Shown in pieces: positions 27,441 through 35,140 of a stretch of 64,000 nt of DNA. Source of the stretch: Nitrospira sp. (lineage in GTDB: Bacteria; Nitrospirota; Nitrospiria; Nitrospirales; Nitrospiraceae); contig JALHPO010000005.1 of assembly GCA_022842445.1 (NCBI GenBank), positions 214,908 to 278,907 of the forward strand, given 5' to 3'. A program made the position numbers and the translations under genes. A model generated the notes under the pieces. That model was given only the letters and a program-made list of their open reading frames with translations. It was not told the DNA's origin and made no database searches. The first letter of the stretch is position 1, and every line of letters begins with the position of its first letter.

Positions 27441-27690
27441 CGTATAGCCGATGGCTTATGGCCGGAGGCCTGAGAGCCTATGGCGAATAACGCATGGCAC
27501 AGGTTTCCCTCTGTCTGATTTCGTGCTATTAACGATATGCCATATGCTCTTCGCGGCTAATTAAGATACAGCCGTATCAGTTTAGGTACACACTGAAAGC
27601 CTTGGGGCTATCAAAAATCCGGTGAGGGTTGCACGAGTTGTCGGCCTTCAATCCGACCATACGCTATAGGCCATTCGCTATCAGCTCTTC
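27440..27690. repeat. Inverted pair of short dispersed repeats after hemL
   Basis: The sequence GCGTATAGCCGATGGCTTATGGC (from about 27443) and its inverted relative CCATACGCTATAGGCC, running on to GCTATCAGCT (27657-27688), lie about 200 bases apart. They separate the convergent genes hemL and the 76-residue orphan. The same family occurs at about 20546 and 27959-28064. It could form a large stem at the convergence point. Confidence 0.6.
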
Positions 27691-27692
27691 TC

Positions 27693-27923
27693 CTATTCGT
27701 CGTCCTCGTCATCCGCATCCATCGCCTCCTGCCGCTTCTGTTCTTCCATCGCATTATGGAGCAGCATGCGGATAAACATCGAATAGAGCGACCCTTTTTC
27801 CAAGGTTCCGCCGGGAGGAATGGCGATTCTCCCCTCCTTAATCATGCGATCCATCCAGGCTTTCTGATCAGGGGCGATCAATACAGGAATCTCGACCAGC
27901 CCCACCCGTCCCATCATATCCAT
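27693..27923 (-). CDS. Small acidic protein of unknown function
   Basis: This 76-residue ORF starts MDMMGRVGLVEIPVLI. The central segment (WMDRMIKEGRIAIPPGGTLEKGSLYSMFIRMLL) looks like a folded helix-strand unit, and the end is very acidic (DADDEDDE). Codon use looks like that of its neighbours. It is bracketed on both sides by inverted copies of the dispersed 'AGCTGATAGCGTATGGC' repeat. I recognise no family. Confidence 0.55.
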   Translation of the reverse strand: MDMMGRVGLVEIPVLIAPDQKAWMDRMIKEGRIAIPPGGTLEKGSLYSMFIRMLLHNAMEEQKRQEAMDADDEDDE

Positions 27924-27957
27924 GTCGTAAACCTCCGTGAACTCTAGAACAATCCAA

Positions 27958-28064
27958 GAGCTGATAGCGTATGGCTAATGGCACAAACCCGACAGCATAA
28001 AGAGGGAGCAGCCAACTCCTCTTCGTCAGGACCATACGCTATACGCCATCAGCTATATGCTCCT
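27958..28064. repeat. Second inverted pair of the short dispersed repeat
   Basis: AGCTGATAGCGTATGGCTAA (27959) faces CCATACGCTATACGCCATCA (28032) across about 50 bases. This can fold into a hairpin of about 20 paired bases with mismatches. It lies upstream of both the reverse-strand orphan and the forward nuclease gene. Confidence 0.6.
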
Positions 28065-28127
28065 CATTCGCCGCATTGCAGCACGCCATTTTCCTCATTG
28101 TCAACCAACCTGATTGTGGCACGGCCT

Positions 28128-28736
28128 ATGCTGACACAGGTGACCATGCAAATCTCCCGAACCGCCATTGTCATGCTGCTCGTCACCTTCGCCGGAACTG
28201 GTCCGCTGGAGCCTTGGGCGAACGCTGAGCGCCTGTCGAAATCCGATCTTGAATCGACCCTGCAACCCCAATGTGACCTCTGCTGGTACCCGACCCCGGA
28301 TGAACCCGATTCAAATCGCCTGCCGACCTACAAACAGCAGCGCCCCCGCCGTCCGCCGGACAGCCGCCCCCAACGGTTTCCAAAAGGCAGCTACAAATTG
28401 GGACCCAAGCAGAAACAATCCCGCATCTCGGCACTTCGTGCGCGGTCCCTCCGAAACTCCAGACTGTTGAGCACGTTGCAAATATCCGCCGTCGACGGAG
28501 ACACCATTCGTGCCGGGCCAGACCGCATCAGGCTCCGCGGCATCGACACACCGGAGCTGAGCGAGCCGGAAGGCCAGGCAGCCAAGCAACGGCTGGCCGA
28601 GCTGCTCCGCACCGGCATCGTGCGCATTGTCCCGCGAGGCCGCGATGTCTACGACCGCCTGATCGCCGACGTGTTCGTGGACGGACAGAACGTGGCGGAG
28701 AGGCTGGAGAGTGAAGGATTTACGAAGACAAAATAG
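28128..28736 (+). CDS. Exported thermonuclease-like (SNase) protein
   Basis: The start is at 28128 or 28146; both put a signal peptide (ISRTAIVMLLVTFAGTGPLEPWANA) at the N-terminus, whereas the longer track ORF runs through the dispersed repeat. A basic Pro/Gln/Arg-rich linker of about 90 residues follows. A short SNase domain then has VDGDTIRAGPDRIRLRGIDTPE, with the catalytic Arg/Asp cluster, and GRDVYDRLIADVFVDGQNVAE. It should cut nucleic acids outside the cytoplasm. The domain is compact compared with staphylococcal nuclease. Confidence 0.83.
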   Translation: MLTQVTMQISRTAIVMLLVTFAGTGPLEPWANAERLSKSDLESTLQPQCDLCWYPTPDEPDSNRLPTYKQQRPRRPPDSRPQRFPKGSYKLGPKQKQSRISALRARSLRNSRLLSTLQISAVDGDTIRAGPDRIRLRGIDTPELSEPEGQAAKQRLAELLRTGIVRIVPRGRDVYDRLIADVFVDGQNVAERLESEGFTKTK

Positions 28737-28832
28737 TCGGCGATCCCCCCGGCACCGGCTTTCTGGAATCTTGACTGTGCGGCAATCCGCTGTCATCCTG
28801 TTGTTGAAATATTCAACAAATGGAGTCCCGTT

Positions 28833-29066
28833 ATGGCCACCGTGAACTTCAGTGTGCCGTCCGACGTCAAAGAAGCATTCGACAAGGCCTTCAGCCGGCA
28901 GAACAAAAGTGCGGTGCTGACGGAATTGATGCGGCAGGCTGTCGAGGAACGGCGGCGGCGACGACGACGGGCCACAGTCGTCGAGAAATTGCTGGCATTA
29001 CGAAAACGTACGCGACGCGTCACGAGTAAAGCCGTTCGAACAGCGAGAACACGCGGACGAGCATGA
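28833..29066 (+). CDS. Ribbon-helix-helix antitoxin-like protein (VapB type)
   Basis: This 77-residue protein begins with a ribbon-helix-helix pattern (ATVNFSVPSDVKEAFDKAF, then KSAVLTELMRQAVEE) and ends in a very basic Arg-rich tail. The ATG has GGAG seven bases upstream. It overlaps the following PIN-domain gene by four bases (ATGA), the classic antitoxin-toxin order. It should bind the promoter and neutralise the toxin; the Arg-rich tail is longer and more basic than usual. Confidence 0.8.
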   Translation: MATVNFSVPSDVKEAFDKAFSRQNKSAVLTELMRQAVEERRRRRRRATVVEKLLALRKRTRRVTSKAVRTARTRGRA

Positions 29067-29497
29067 CAACGGTCGTCCTCGATGCCAGCGTGATCGTGAA
29101 GTGGATCTTCGCCGACCGGTCCGAGGAACTACACTCTCTCCAGGCTCTTCAGATTCTACAACTCGTCAAAGAATCGCGCGTGACCGTGCTGCAGCCGCCG
29201 CACTGGCTGGCCGAGACAGCAGCGGTGATCGCACGGCTCGATCCTGGCCGTGCTCGTCAAGCCGTGTCCCTTCTGCACGCTCTTGAATTTCCTGTCGTCA
29301 CAAGCGTAGAGGCCTACCACAAAGCCTGCGATCTTTCGACATCGCTGAAACAGCATTTGTTCGATACCTTCTATCACGCCGTCGCGCTGACTGAATCCAG
29401 TGCCACGTTAGTGACAGCCGACGACCAGTACTATCGAAAAGCTCACAGGGCCGGTCGGATTGTCAGACTAAGGGACTTCAACCTCACAGCGATCTGA
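29063..29497 (+). CDS. PIN-domain ribonuclease toxin (VapC-like)
   Basis: This 144-residue PIN domain has the four acidic positions: LDASVIVKW (first Asp), LAETAAVI (Glu), HLFDTFYHAVA (Asp) and LVTADDQYYRKA (Asp). It is coupled to the RHH gene by ATGA, making a VapBC-like module. The target RNA is unknown; tRNA or rRNA are the usual targets. It sits at the left end of the accessory stretch 28.8-33.5 kb. Confidence 0.85.
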   Translation: MTTVVLDASVIVKWIFADRSEELHSLQALQILQLVKESRVTVLQPPHWLAETAAVIARLDPGRARQAVSLLHALEFPVVTSVEAYHKACDLSTSLKQHLFDTFYHAVALTESSATLVTADDQYYRKAHRAGRIVRLRDFNLTAI

Positions 29498-29558
29498 TAT
29501 GGCGGACAATCAGCCGCATCGTGAATCCACGGGAATCCGGTGATGCACAAGACAAGAG

Positions 29559-29575
29559 TTGACCCCGCATTTTGC
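29559..29575 (+). repeat. Direct-repeat partner TTGACCCCGCATTTTGC
   Basis: TTGACCCCGCATTTTGC resembles TTGACCCCGATTTTC at 30202. The two copies lie in the same orientation on either side of the DUF1398-like gene. They may mark the ends of a former insertion. Confidence 0.45.
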
Positions 29576-29697
29576 GCTCTTTCAGCTGAGAAGTGTTGGA
29601 GATGGAGCACGATATACCGTGAGCGAATCACGGGCCGCTCGGCGGTTACTTAATAGTTTTGGGTCTCAGAAAGTTCGCGTGGTAATCGAAGGGAAGA

Positions 29698-30111
29698 ATG
29701 TCCATGAACGCTGATGTGATTAGGAAAATGGCGGATGTGACCCTTTCGGGGACAATGCCATTCCCGGAAATTGTTGGAAATCTGATAAGGGAAGGCGTGG
29801 AGTACTACCACGCAGACTACGTATCACTTTCGTTTTCCTTCTACAGCGAAAGCGGAGGAGTCGTGGTCGCTCCCTTGGCGCTTGAAGGCCTGCCAGAGGT
29901 GGCAGGTGAGTTGAATATCGCTGAGCTCCGTGCGGCTATCCTGGACAGTCAGCAGAACGGTCAAAAATATCGGCAGTTCTGTTTCAGGGCAATACGCTCT
30001 GGGGTTCAATCGTACTTTGCATTTCTCCGAGGTCAGCGCGTCCTGTATATCGGGCGTCAGGGTGACCAGCACGTTGAGTGGTTTCCCGACGCAATGCGCG
30101 TGGACACATAA
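29698..30111 (+). CDS. DUF1398-like small protein
   Basis: This 137-residue protein has helices at the N-terminus (DVIRKMADVTLSGTMPFPEIVGNL), a strand YYHADYVSLSFSFYS, and a C-terminal pair VQSYFAFLRGQRVLYIGRQG and DQHVEWFP. The repeated layout matches my memory of the DUF1398 (YbcV-like) family at moderate certainty. The start has AAGGGA a few bases upstream. It is flanked by TTGACCCCG repeats and the codon choice is less GC-rich than its neighbours, consistent with acquisition. Confidence 0.5.
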   Translation: MSMNADVIRKMADVTLSGTMPFPEIVGNLIREGVEYYHADYVSLSFSFYSESGGVVVAPLALEGLPEVAGELNIAELRAAILDSQQNGQKYRQFCFRAIRSGVQSYFAFLRGQRVLYIGRQGDQHVEWFPDAMRVDT

Positions 30112-30130
30112 CCATTCGCTGAGTGGGAGA

Positions 30131-30213
30131 AATCAGGGTCAGAGTATTATTGTGTTGGCGTACAACCAACCGACGTGACCCCTTCTCTCGAAATTGTACT
30201 CTTGACCCCGATT
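30131..30213. repeat. Inverted-repeat remnant with GGGTCAGAGTA / TACTCTTGACCCC arms
   Basis: The left arm AATCAGGGTCAGAGTA (30131) is the inverse of TACTCTTGACCCCGATT (30198-30214) with one mismatch and one extra base. The spacer is about 50 bases. Motifs of this GGGGTCAGAGTACAAT type are widespread as short mobile repeats in bacterial genomes (established, from memory). No transposase is present. Confidence 0.6.
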
Positions 30214-30298
30214 TTCACTGACAGCTTATCGGCGCGATATCTTGATAAGTGTCGGATTTCATTTTAGACTCGCCATCCAGTGAGCTGCGTAGATCCTC

Positions 30299-30853
30299 GT
30301 GCAATGCTACGCGGGTAGCCTGCAGCATGTGAAGACACAGGGGTCCTTTCTCGACGGCTCATGGGCAATTGAGACTCCCGCCCTCTCTGTTGAACGCGTG
30401 ACTGAGGCAAGAGCACCGTTGCATACCCCTCGACGACTTCGGGCCCTTGTGGCTCCGTTTGTGTGGTTGCTCTTCTTGTGCTGCGCCACCGGCATGGCAT
30501 GGGTGCCTTCCGCCATCGCGGCACACCTCGGCGAGAGCCCCTCTCTCGGAACCACGCTCAGCCCTCCGGCAGAGACAGACGATAATACGCGGGCCATCAC
30601 ACCTCCGCAGAAAGCCCGAGACCTGCTCGCGCTGCTGCAGGAGCGTGGAGGCGCGCCACTTCCAGGCTACATCGGAGGGCGCGACTTTCAGAACCGGGAA
30701 CGGCGCTTACCACAAGGCCGCTATCGGGAGTATGATGTGAATCCCAAGATACGAGGCCGCTCGCGCGATGCCGAGAGGATCGTGATTGAGCGACGGACCG
30801 GGAAAGCCTATTACACGGGGGACCATTACCGGACTTTTATCCCCCTCAACTGA
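30299..30853 (+). CDS. Secreted guanyl-specific ribonuclease (RNase Sa/barnase family)
   Basis: The last 75 residues match the microbial N1/T1 ribonuclease fold: LPGYIGGRDFQNRERRLPQG, then YREYDVNPKIRGRSRDAERIV (catalytic Glu/Arg region) and the end YYTGDHYRTF with the catalytic His. A hydrophobic export segment (LVAPFVWLLFLCCATGMAW) near residue 55 precedes it. The start is unsure: a GTG at 30299 (track) or a GTG at 30398, which would give a more normal signal peptide. The next gene is a barstar homologue, so this is a toxin-inhibitor pair. Confidence 0.85.
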   Translation: MQCYAGSLQHVKTQGSFLDGSWAIETPALSVERVTEARAPLHTPRRLRALVAPFVWLLFLCCATGMAWVPSAIAAHLGESPSLGTTLSPPAETDDNTRAITPPQKARDLLALLQERGGAPLPGYIGGRDFQNRERRLPQGRYREYDVNPKIRGRSRDAERIVIERRTGKAYYTGDHYRTFIPLN

Positions 30854-30879
30854 CTTTCAACATTGAATTGAGCCCTCAC

Positions 30880-31440
30880 ATGGCCACAAAACAGACCGTA
30901 CAGACCCATCTTCAGAATGCCACACCCCCCTGGTCATCCCTCCTTGTGACACCTCCAGGGACAGCCGTCACGTCCCTGGTCAAACCGCCGAGGGGATATG
31001 CGCTCCGGATCGTTCAAGGAAAGAAATGCAACACTCCGGCGGGTGTCTTCGAGGAGTTTGCCCGCGCCCTCGAATTTCCCGACTACTTCGGACACAACTG
31101 GGACGCGCTGGAAGAATGCCTGGCCGATTTGGGATGGCTTCCCGCAAAGGGCTACGTCGTACTCATTACCGAGGCACAGTCAGTCATTCCCGGCGATGAG
31201 GAGGAGTACGAAACGCTGCTGGAGGTCCTCAACGATGCAGGTGAGGCCTGGAGCAAGGGGCAGACGGCTGATGAACGGCGCGCTCCGTTCCATGTGTTCT
31301 TTGTGGTCTCTGAGCAGAACAAGTCGAAGCGGAAACATTGGGGGCTAGAGGAACTTCCGTCTCTCGAGCGAGAGACACCGGGTCCAAAAAGCGGCACAAG
31401 AAGTTCGATCAAACAATCGACACGAAGAAGGACCTCATGA
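30880..31440 (+). CDS. Barstar-family ribonuclease inhibitor
   Basis: This 186-residue protein has the barstar core NTPAGVFEEFARALEFPDYF, then GHNWDALEECLADL and GYVVLITEAQ, including the acidic helix that plugs the ribonuclease active site. It is extended at both ends compared with the 90-residue Bacillus barstar: about 50 residues before the core and a Lys/Arg/Ser-rich tail after it. The ATG at 30880 is preferred to the track's TTG. It follows the ribonuclease by 26 bases and overlaps the YidB-like remnant by ATGA. Confidence 0.88.
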   Translation: MATKQTVQTHLQNATPPWSSLLVTPPGTAVTSLVKPPRGYALRIVQGKKCNTPAGVFEEFARALEFPDYFGHNWDALEECLADLGWLPAKGYVVLITEAQSVIPGDEEEYETLLEVLNDAGEAWSKGQTADERRAPFHVFFVVSEQNKSKRKHWGLEELPSLERETPGPKSGTRSSIKQSTRRRTS

Positions 31441-31837
31441 GTCTCTTTGATCAACCAGGCCAGGCAGCCGGTGGAATGCTGGGCGGAGGCGGAAGTCAAA
31501 ACCCCTTGCTTCACGCCGTGACCAGTCTACTGGGGCAGAACAGTTCGCTCGGTGGTCTGGCAGGGCTGGTTCAGGCGTTTCAGAAAAATGGATTGGCCGA
31601 CATTGTGAATCCATGGGTCAGCACGGGTGAGCATCTTCCGGTTTCTGCCCAGCAGATCAAGCAGGGGCTCGGCGGCGACCTGCTGAGCCAGGTGGCGTCC
31701 AAAGCCGGCTCTCACCAGATGCGGCAGGCTCCCAATTGGCTGGGCTGCTCCCCGATCTGATCGACAAACTCACGCCGAATGGAAAGATTGAAGCAGGGGG
31801 ACTTGATCAACTGATGAAGATGGTTCAGGGGAAATAA
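31437..31837 (+). pseudogene. YidB/DUF937-like gene with a one-base frameshift
   Basis: The first 90 codons read as a YidB-like protein (LLHAVTSLLGQNSSLGGLAGL, WVSTGEHLPVSAQQI). Near 31708 the reading frame then breaks. The other frame continues with the expected ending (LSPDAAGSQLAGLLPDLIDK, LTPNGKIEAGGLDQLMKM) to a TAA at 31835. Restoring one base (GGCTC to GGCCTC) rejoins both parts, so this is a recent single-base deletion or a sequencing error. The start overlaps the barstar stop (ATGA). Confidence 0.8.
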
Positions 31838-32040
31838 CGGCAAAGACGCCCTGGTGGCCCGGTAACCCACATGTTTTCTCAGGCGACAACCGCTCCTATA
31901 GGAAGCTTGTTGCGCCCCATGTTGAAAAGCAAGCCAACGCGATTTCGCCCCTTGCGTTCGAATGCGCGCTCGCGCCACGCACCCATCGCAGGCATTACCC
32001 CGCACCTGATTAAGTCACCTCAAGATTGTGAGGGCGGCCT

Positions 32041-32850
32041 ATGACCACTGCTTTCGGAGCATTACTCAAGAGCGATCTGGAGGATTTTCGTCATGACCTG
32101 CTGCAGGAAGCGAAGGAAGGGCGTCTCGCTTCAACTGACGTTCAAGACATCTTGTCGCGCTGCTCTAATCTGCACTTCCCCGGCCTGATCACCCTGCTCG
32201 CGCTGGGTGCCCGGACAACCAACCACGACTCACAGACACAGACATTTCCGCTCACTCACGAGCATATTACCGATGCCCTCAGCCGCCTGTCCGCCCACAA
32301 TCCGCCGGAAGTCGAGACTGCTAAACGCGCCGCCCAACTGCTCCTATCCGGCCAATTCGTAGGCAACCTGGCCGAGGCCTTTGCCGTGGTCGCCCATACT
32401 GTTCCCGGCTTGCCTCTCGCTATCGCTGACGATGTTCGCTCGATGCCTCATGTCTCAATACCATTAGTCCCGGCCATCGCACGAGATCTCGGTCAGATTC
32501 CAGCGGCGATTGATGCGGTCATACAGGAACTTCGGCGCGATGGAACAATTACGTCTCAGCCCGCTGTGATGACCCATACCATGCGTGCAATCTATGAACA
32601 GGCCACCGCCCGGCAAATTTCCGCCACCATTCACACGCTCCTGGGGAATGAATCGGTCAGGTTGGCCATCATCCTCTTTGCCCGATCGAAAGGCGTCACG
32701 ATTTCGCAGCAAGATTTGGACCGGGTGCGCAAGGCGATCGATCCGAGTGCGCCCAACCTTGGGGAGCTCTTAGCGCCGGGCTACCGACAGCTGAACAAGA
32801 GATATGGGAAAGCCCAGGCGCTGGAGATACTCAAGCAGTTCGTCGTGTAG
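32041..32850 (+). CDS. Cytoplasmic helical protein of unknown function
   Basis: This 269-residue protein is predominantly helical, without signal peptide or membrane segment. Its ATG follows GAGGGCGG at good spacing. It has repeated Leu/Ala-rich helices (GLITLLALGART, AAQLLLSGQFVGNLAEAFAVV, SVRLAIILFARSKGVTISQQ). I recognise no family. It lies between the frameshifted YidB-like gene and the protoglobin remnant, within the accessory stretch. Confidence 0.6.
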   Translation: MTTAFGALLKSDLEDFRHDLLQEAKEGRLASTDVQDILSRCSNLHFPGLITLLALGARTTNHDSQTQTFPLTHEHITDALSRLSAHNPPEVETAKRAAQLLLSGQFVGNLAEAFAVVAHTVPGLPLAIADDVRSMPHVSIPLVPAIARDLGQIPAAIDAVIQELRRDGTITSQPAVMTHTMRAIYEQATARQISATIHTLLGNESVRLAIILFARSKGVTISQQDLDRVRKAIDPSAPNLGELLAPGYRQLNKRYGKAQALEILKQFVV

Positions 32851-32906
32851 TCGGAACGAAGCAGCATCTGTGGATTTCGGCATCGCCGAAGCCCACAGAA
32901 GGCAGG

Positions 32907-33311
32907 TTAGAAGTCGCCGGTTTTCACGTACGGATGGCTCCACAGCGTGAGCTGGAGGAGGCAGGACTTCACCCAGGTGTTGTACATCTTGTCGACCTCC
33001 TCGGCCTTGTGCCCTTTCTTGGCGAGGAACGGCTTCAAGGTGAACGTCACCGGAAAAATGAGCGCGAACAGATCGCGGAACGGCACAATCGCGCTCGCAT
33101 CTACGCCATCGGTCTTGTTCTTCTTCGTGCGGTGGTGGTGCAGCCCGATCTCATGCTGATAGTCGAGCAACTTCTGGTCGTACTCGGCGCGGGCAGTATC
33201 GAGAATCCACTGACCGAAGCGTTTGCGCACACCGCCCAGATAGTCCCCCAGCGGCTTGCCGTCGCTCTCGCCGAGGAAGGACTGGAGCAGCTGCGGCTGA
33301 GAACCGACGAA
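32907..33311 (-). pseudogene. Protoglobin remnant, 5' part missing
   Basis: The reading frame gives the C-terminal half of a short protoglobin (FGQWILDTARAEYDQKLLD, YQHEIGLHHHRTKKNKTDG, VTFTLKPFLAKKGHKAEEV, LWSHPYVKTGDF). Upstream of the track's GTG the same frame continues with recognisable protoglobin sequence (FVGSQPQLLQSFLGES) up to a TAA at 33312-33314. The heme-binding distal part is missing. About 30 bases further upstream another frame shows TSIVPSTDKV, possibly the true N-terminus, so an internal deletion is likely. Confidence 0.75.
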
Positions 33312-33409
33312 TTACCTTGTCGGTGGACGGAACGATTGACGTCCGCACTTTATTTGCAGTCAACAGGACTTGGCCGGTAGCAAGTCTCCCCCCTACCCAC
33401 TATCAGAAA

Positions 33410-33435
33410 CGGCATGTGTGTATCCGCACATGCCG
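33410..33435. promoter_or_regulatory. Perfect hairpin CGGCATGTG / CACATGCCG
   Basis: Nine paired bases enclose an eight-base loop, about 190 bases before the SulP-like gene. No T-run follows, so an operator or RNA hairpin is more likely than a terminator for the protoglobin remnant. Confidence 0.45.
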
Positions 33436-33457
33436 TGCGCCAGCACACAGGCAACCG

Positions 33458-33476
33458 GTGTGATCAACGATCACAC
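33458..33476. promoter_or_regulatory. Palindrome GTGTGATCAACGATCACAC
   Basis: This 8+3+8 perfect inverted repeat lies about 150 bases upstream of the SulP-like gene start. TGTGA and TCACA half-sites resemble CRP/FNR-family sites, but the seven-base gap is one longer than the classical CRP spacing. It is probably a transcription-factor site for the transporter gene. Confidence 0.5.
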
Positions 33477-33625
33477 GTCTAAATATCGAGAGAGATCATA
33501 AATGTTTGCTCGATTTTGTAAACACTTAGCACGCGCAGAGCCTGGGTCTGTTTCTTGCTGATGCTCACGACCAGGATGAGATTCTCATCCGCAAATGAAC
33601 GGTGAAATCCTTGGAGGTTAGTGCC

Positions 33626-34984
33626 ATGGACGGCGCGCCAGTTGTGACTTCATCCGGATCGCTTTCAGCAAACCGCGATACTGCCTATGGCGAAGGGCTG
33701 CTCAAAATGGCGGCCTTCGAGCCTGCGGCTTTTCAAGCTCAGTATGTGGGCCGCGATATCGCAGCCGGATTGATTACCGGAGTGATGGCCATCCCGCTGT
33801 CGGTGGGGATCGCCATGATGTCCGATTATCCCATTAAAGTGGGGCTCGCCACCGTGGCATTTGCCTGCATGATTGGCTGGATTAACGCATGGATCAGGCC
33901 GGGCAACTTTATCGGATGCCCCGGGATTGCCGCAGGATTAGCGCCTGTCCTGGCGATAGGGGTTGCCAGCTTCGGCATGGAAAACATGGCCTTTGTAATT
34001 TTCCTCACGGCCGTCATGCAGGCCATCATTTGGAAGTTCAACTGGCAACGCTATATCTTGCTCGTCGTCCCGGCTTACCTGGTTGAGGGGTTGCTGGCGG
34101 GAATCGGTTTAAAGATTGCGCTGAAATTCTTGGGCTTCACGTACGAGCTCCCAGCCGAATTGGTAGCCGCAGATACGTTCTTTAACGAGGCCCGCATTCA
34201 ATTGTTACTCATTTCCCTGACCGGACTTGGGCTGTTTGTCTATCTCTTTACAAAATTCCGGTACATACAGCCGGCCGTTCCATACTTCGTCATCATAGCA
34301 GCCGGCGTAACCCTGGCCCAGTTCGTTCATGTACCCATGTTACATGTGGAAGATGTGCCGCTATCACTGGCGCTTCCCATTCCCCATTTCGACAATGCAC
34401 TCACATGGGCGTATGTGTTCGGATTTGCGGCCATGCTCGCGGTGATCGACGTGATCGAACAAGTCATGAGCAATGCGGCCATCCAGAAAATCGATCCTCT
34501 CAAGAGAACGTGCAATAGCAATAACAGCTTGTTGGCGATCTGGATCGCCAACATGGGATCGAGTTTCTTTGGCGGCATGACCAATCTGGACGGCCTGGCT
34601 AAGAGCACGACCAACCGGCTGGCAGGCGCCTACACCAAATTCTCCGTCTTGATCATCGGCTGCGTGGTAACCTTCTTTGTCATCAATCCCCAATATCTGG
34701 AACTGCTGCCCAAGTTTGCTGTGGCCATCGTCATGATATTCACAGGCTGGAAAATGATTGCCGGACTGATGCACGTGACCCACCACGGCCCCTATGCCCT
34801 GGTCCTCGCCTTTCTGACCGGAGCCCTCGTGTACAAGGTGGGAATATTCGAAGGTCTGCTTGTGGCGATGGCTATACACGGCGCTGTGCACTACCTGGTG
34901 GATACCCAGGCCAACAAACGGCCGGTGAAAGCCATTGTCGGTGACTATTTTTCGAATCTGAGGAAGATCAGCAGCGAATCCTGA
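33626..34984 (+). CDS. SulP-like inorganic anion transporter, paralogue A
   Basis: This 452-residue integral membrane protein has about 12 helices. The first repeat has GRDIAAGLITGVMAIPLSVGIAMM and GCPGIAAGLAPVLAIG, and the middle is highly conserved (NSNNSLLAIWIANMGSSFF, GGMTNLDGLAKSTTNRLAG). No STAS domain follows, unlike typical SulP sulfate or bicarbonate carriers. GGAGG lies eight bases before the ATG at 33626, so the track's start at 33602 is rejected. A close paralogue lies at 42.5 kb. The substrate (sulfate, bicarbonate or another anion) is not determined. Confidence 0.8.
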   Translation: MDGAPVVTSSGSLSANRDTAYGEGLLKMAAFEPAAFQAQYVGRDIAAGLITGVMAIPLSVGIAMMSDYPIKVGLATVAFACMIGWINAWIRPGNFIGCPGIAAGLAPVLAIGVASFGMENMAFVIFLTAVMQAIIWKFNWQRYILLVVPAYLVEGLLAGIGLKIALKFLGFTYELPAELVAADTFFNEARIQLLLISLTGLGLFVYLFTKFRYIQPAVPYFVIIAAGVTLAQFVHVPMLHVEDVPLSLALPIPHFDNALTWAYVFGFAAMLAVIDVIEQVMSNAAIQKIDPLKRTCNSNNSLLAIWIANMGSSFFGGMTNLDGLAKSTTNRLAGAYTKFSVLIIGCVVTFFVINPQYLELLPKFAVAIVMIFTGWKMIAGLMHVTHHGPYALVLAFLTGALVYKVGIFEGLLVAMAIHGAVHYLVDTQANKRPVKAIVGDYFSNLRKISSES

Positions 34985-35140
34985 TTCGGATCGTCCAGAC
35001 CGGCTTCACCTGTCCCTGGAAGGTCGTTTTTCAATGACGCAACAGGATCTCGACGACCTTCAGGGAAAACCGCTATACTGCTTGCTAGGGGCACTGGGTC
35101 TCCGGATCCCGCTCGAATCTTATCACCGGCGAGTTTTGCT

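Noticed and set aside
27978-28127. N-terminal extension of the nuclease ORF
   Set aside because: It runs through the dispersed repeat and would hide the signal peptide.
28117-28133. TGGCACGGCCTATGC resembling a sigma-54 -24/-12 promoter
   Set aside because: It overlaps the nuclease start region and matches imperfectly; the spacing to any start would be too short.
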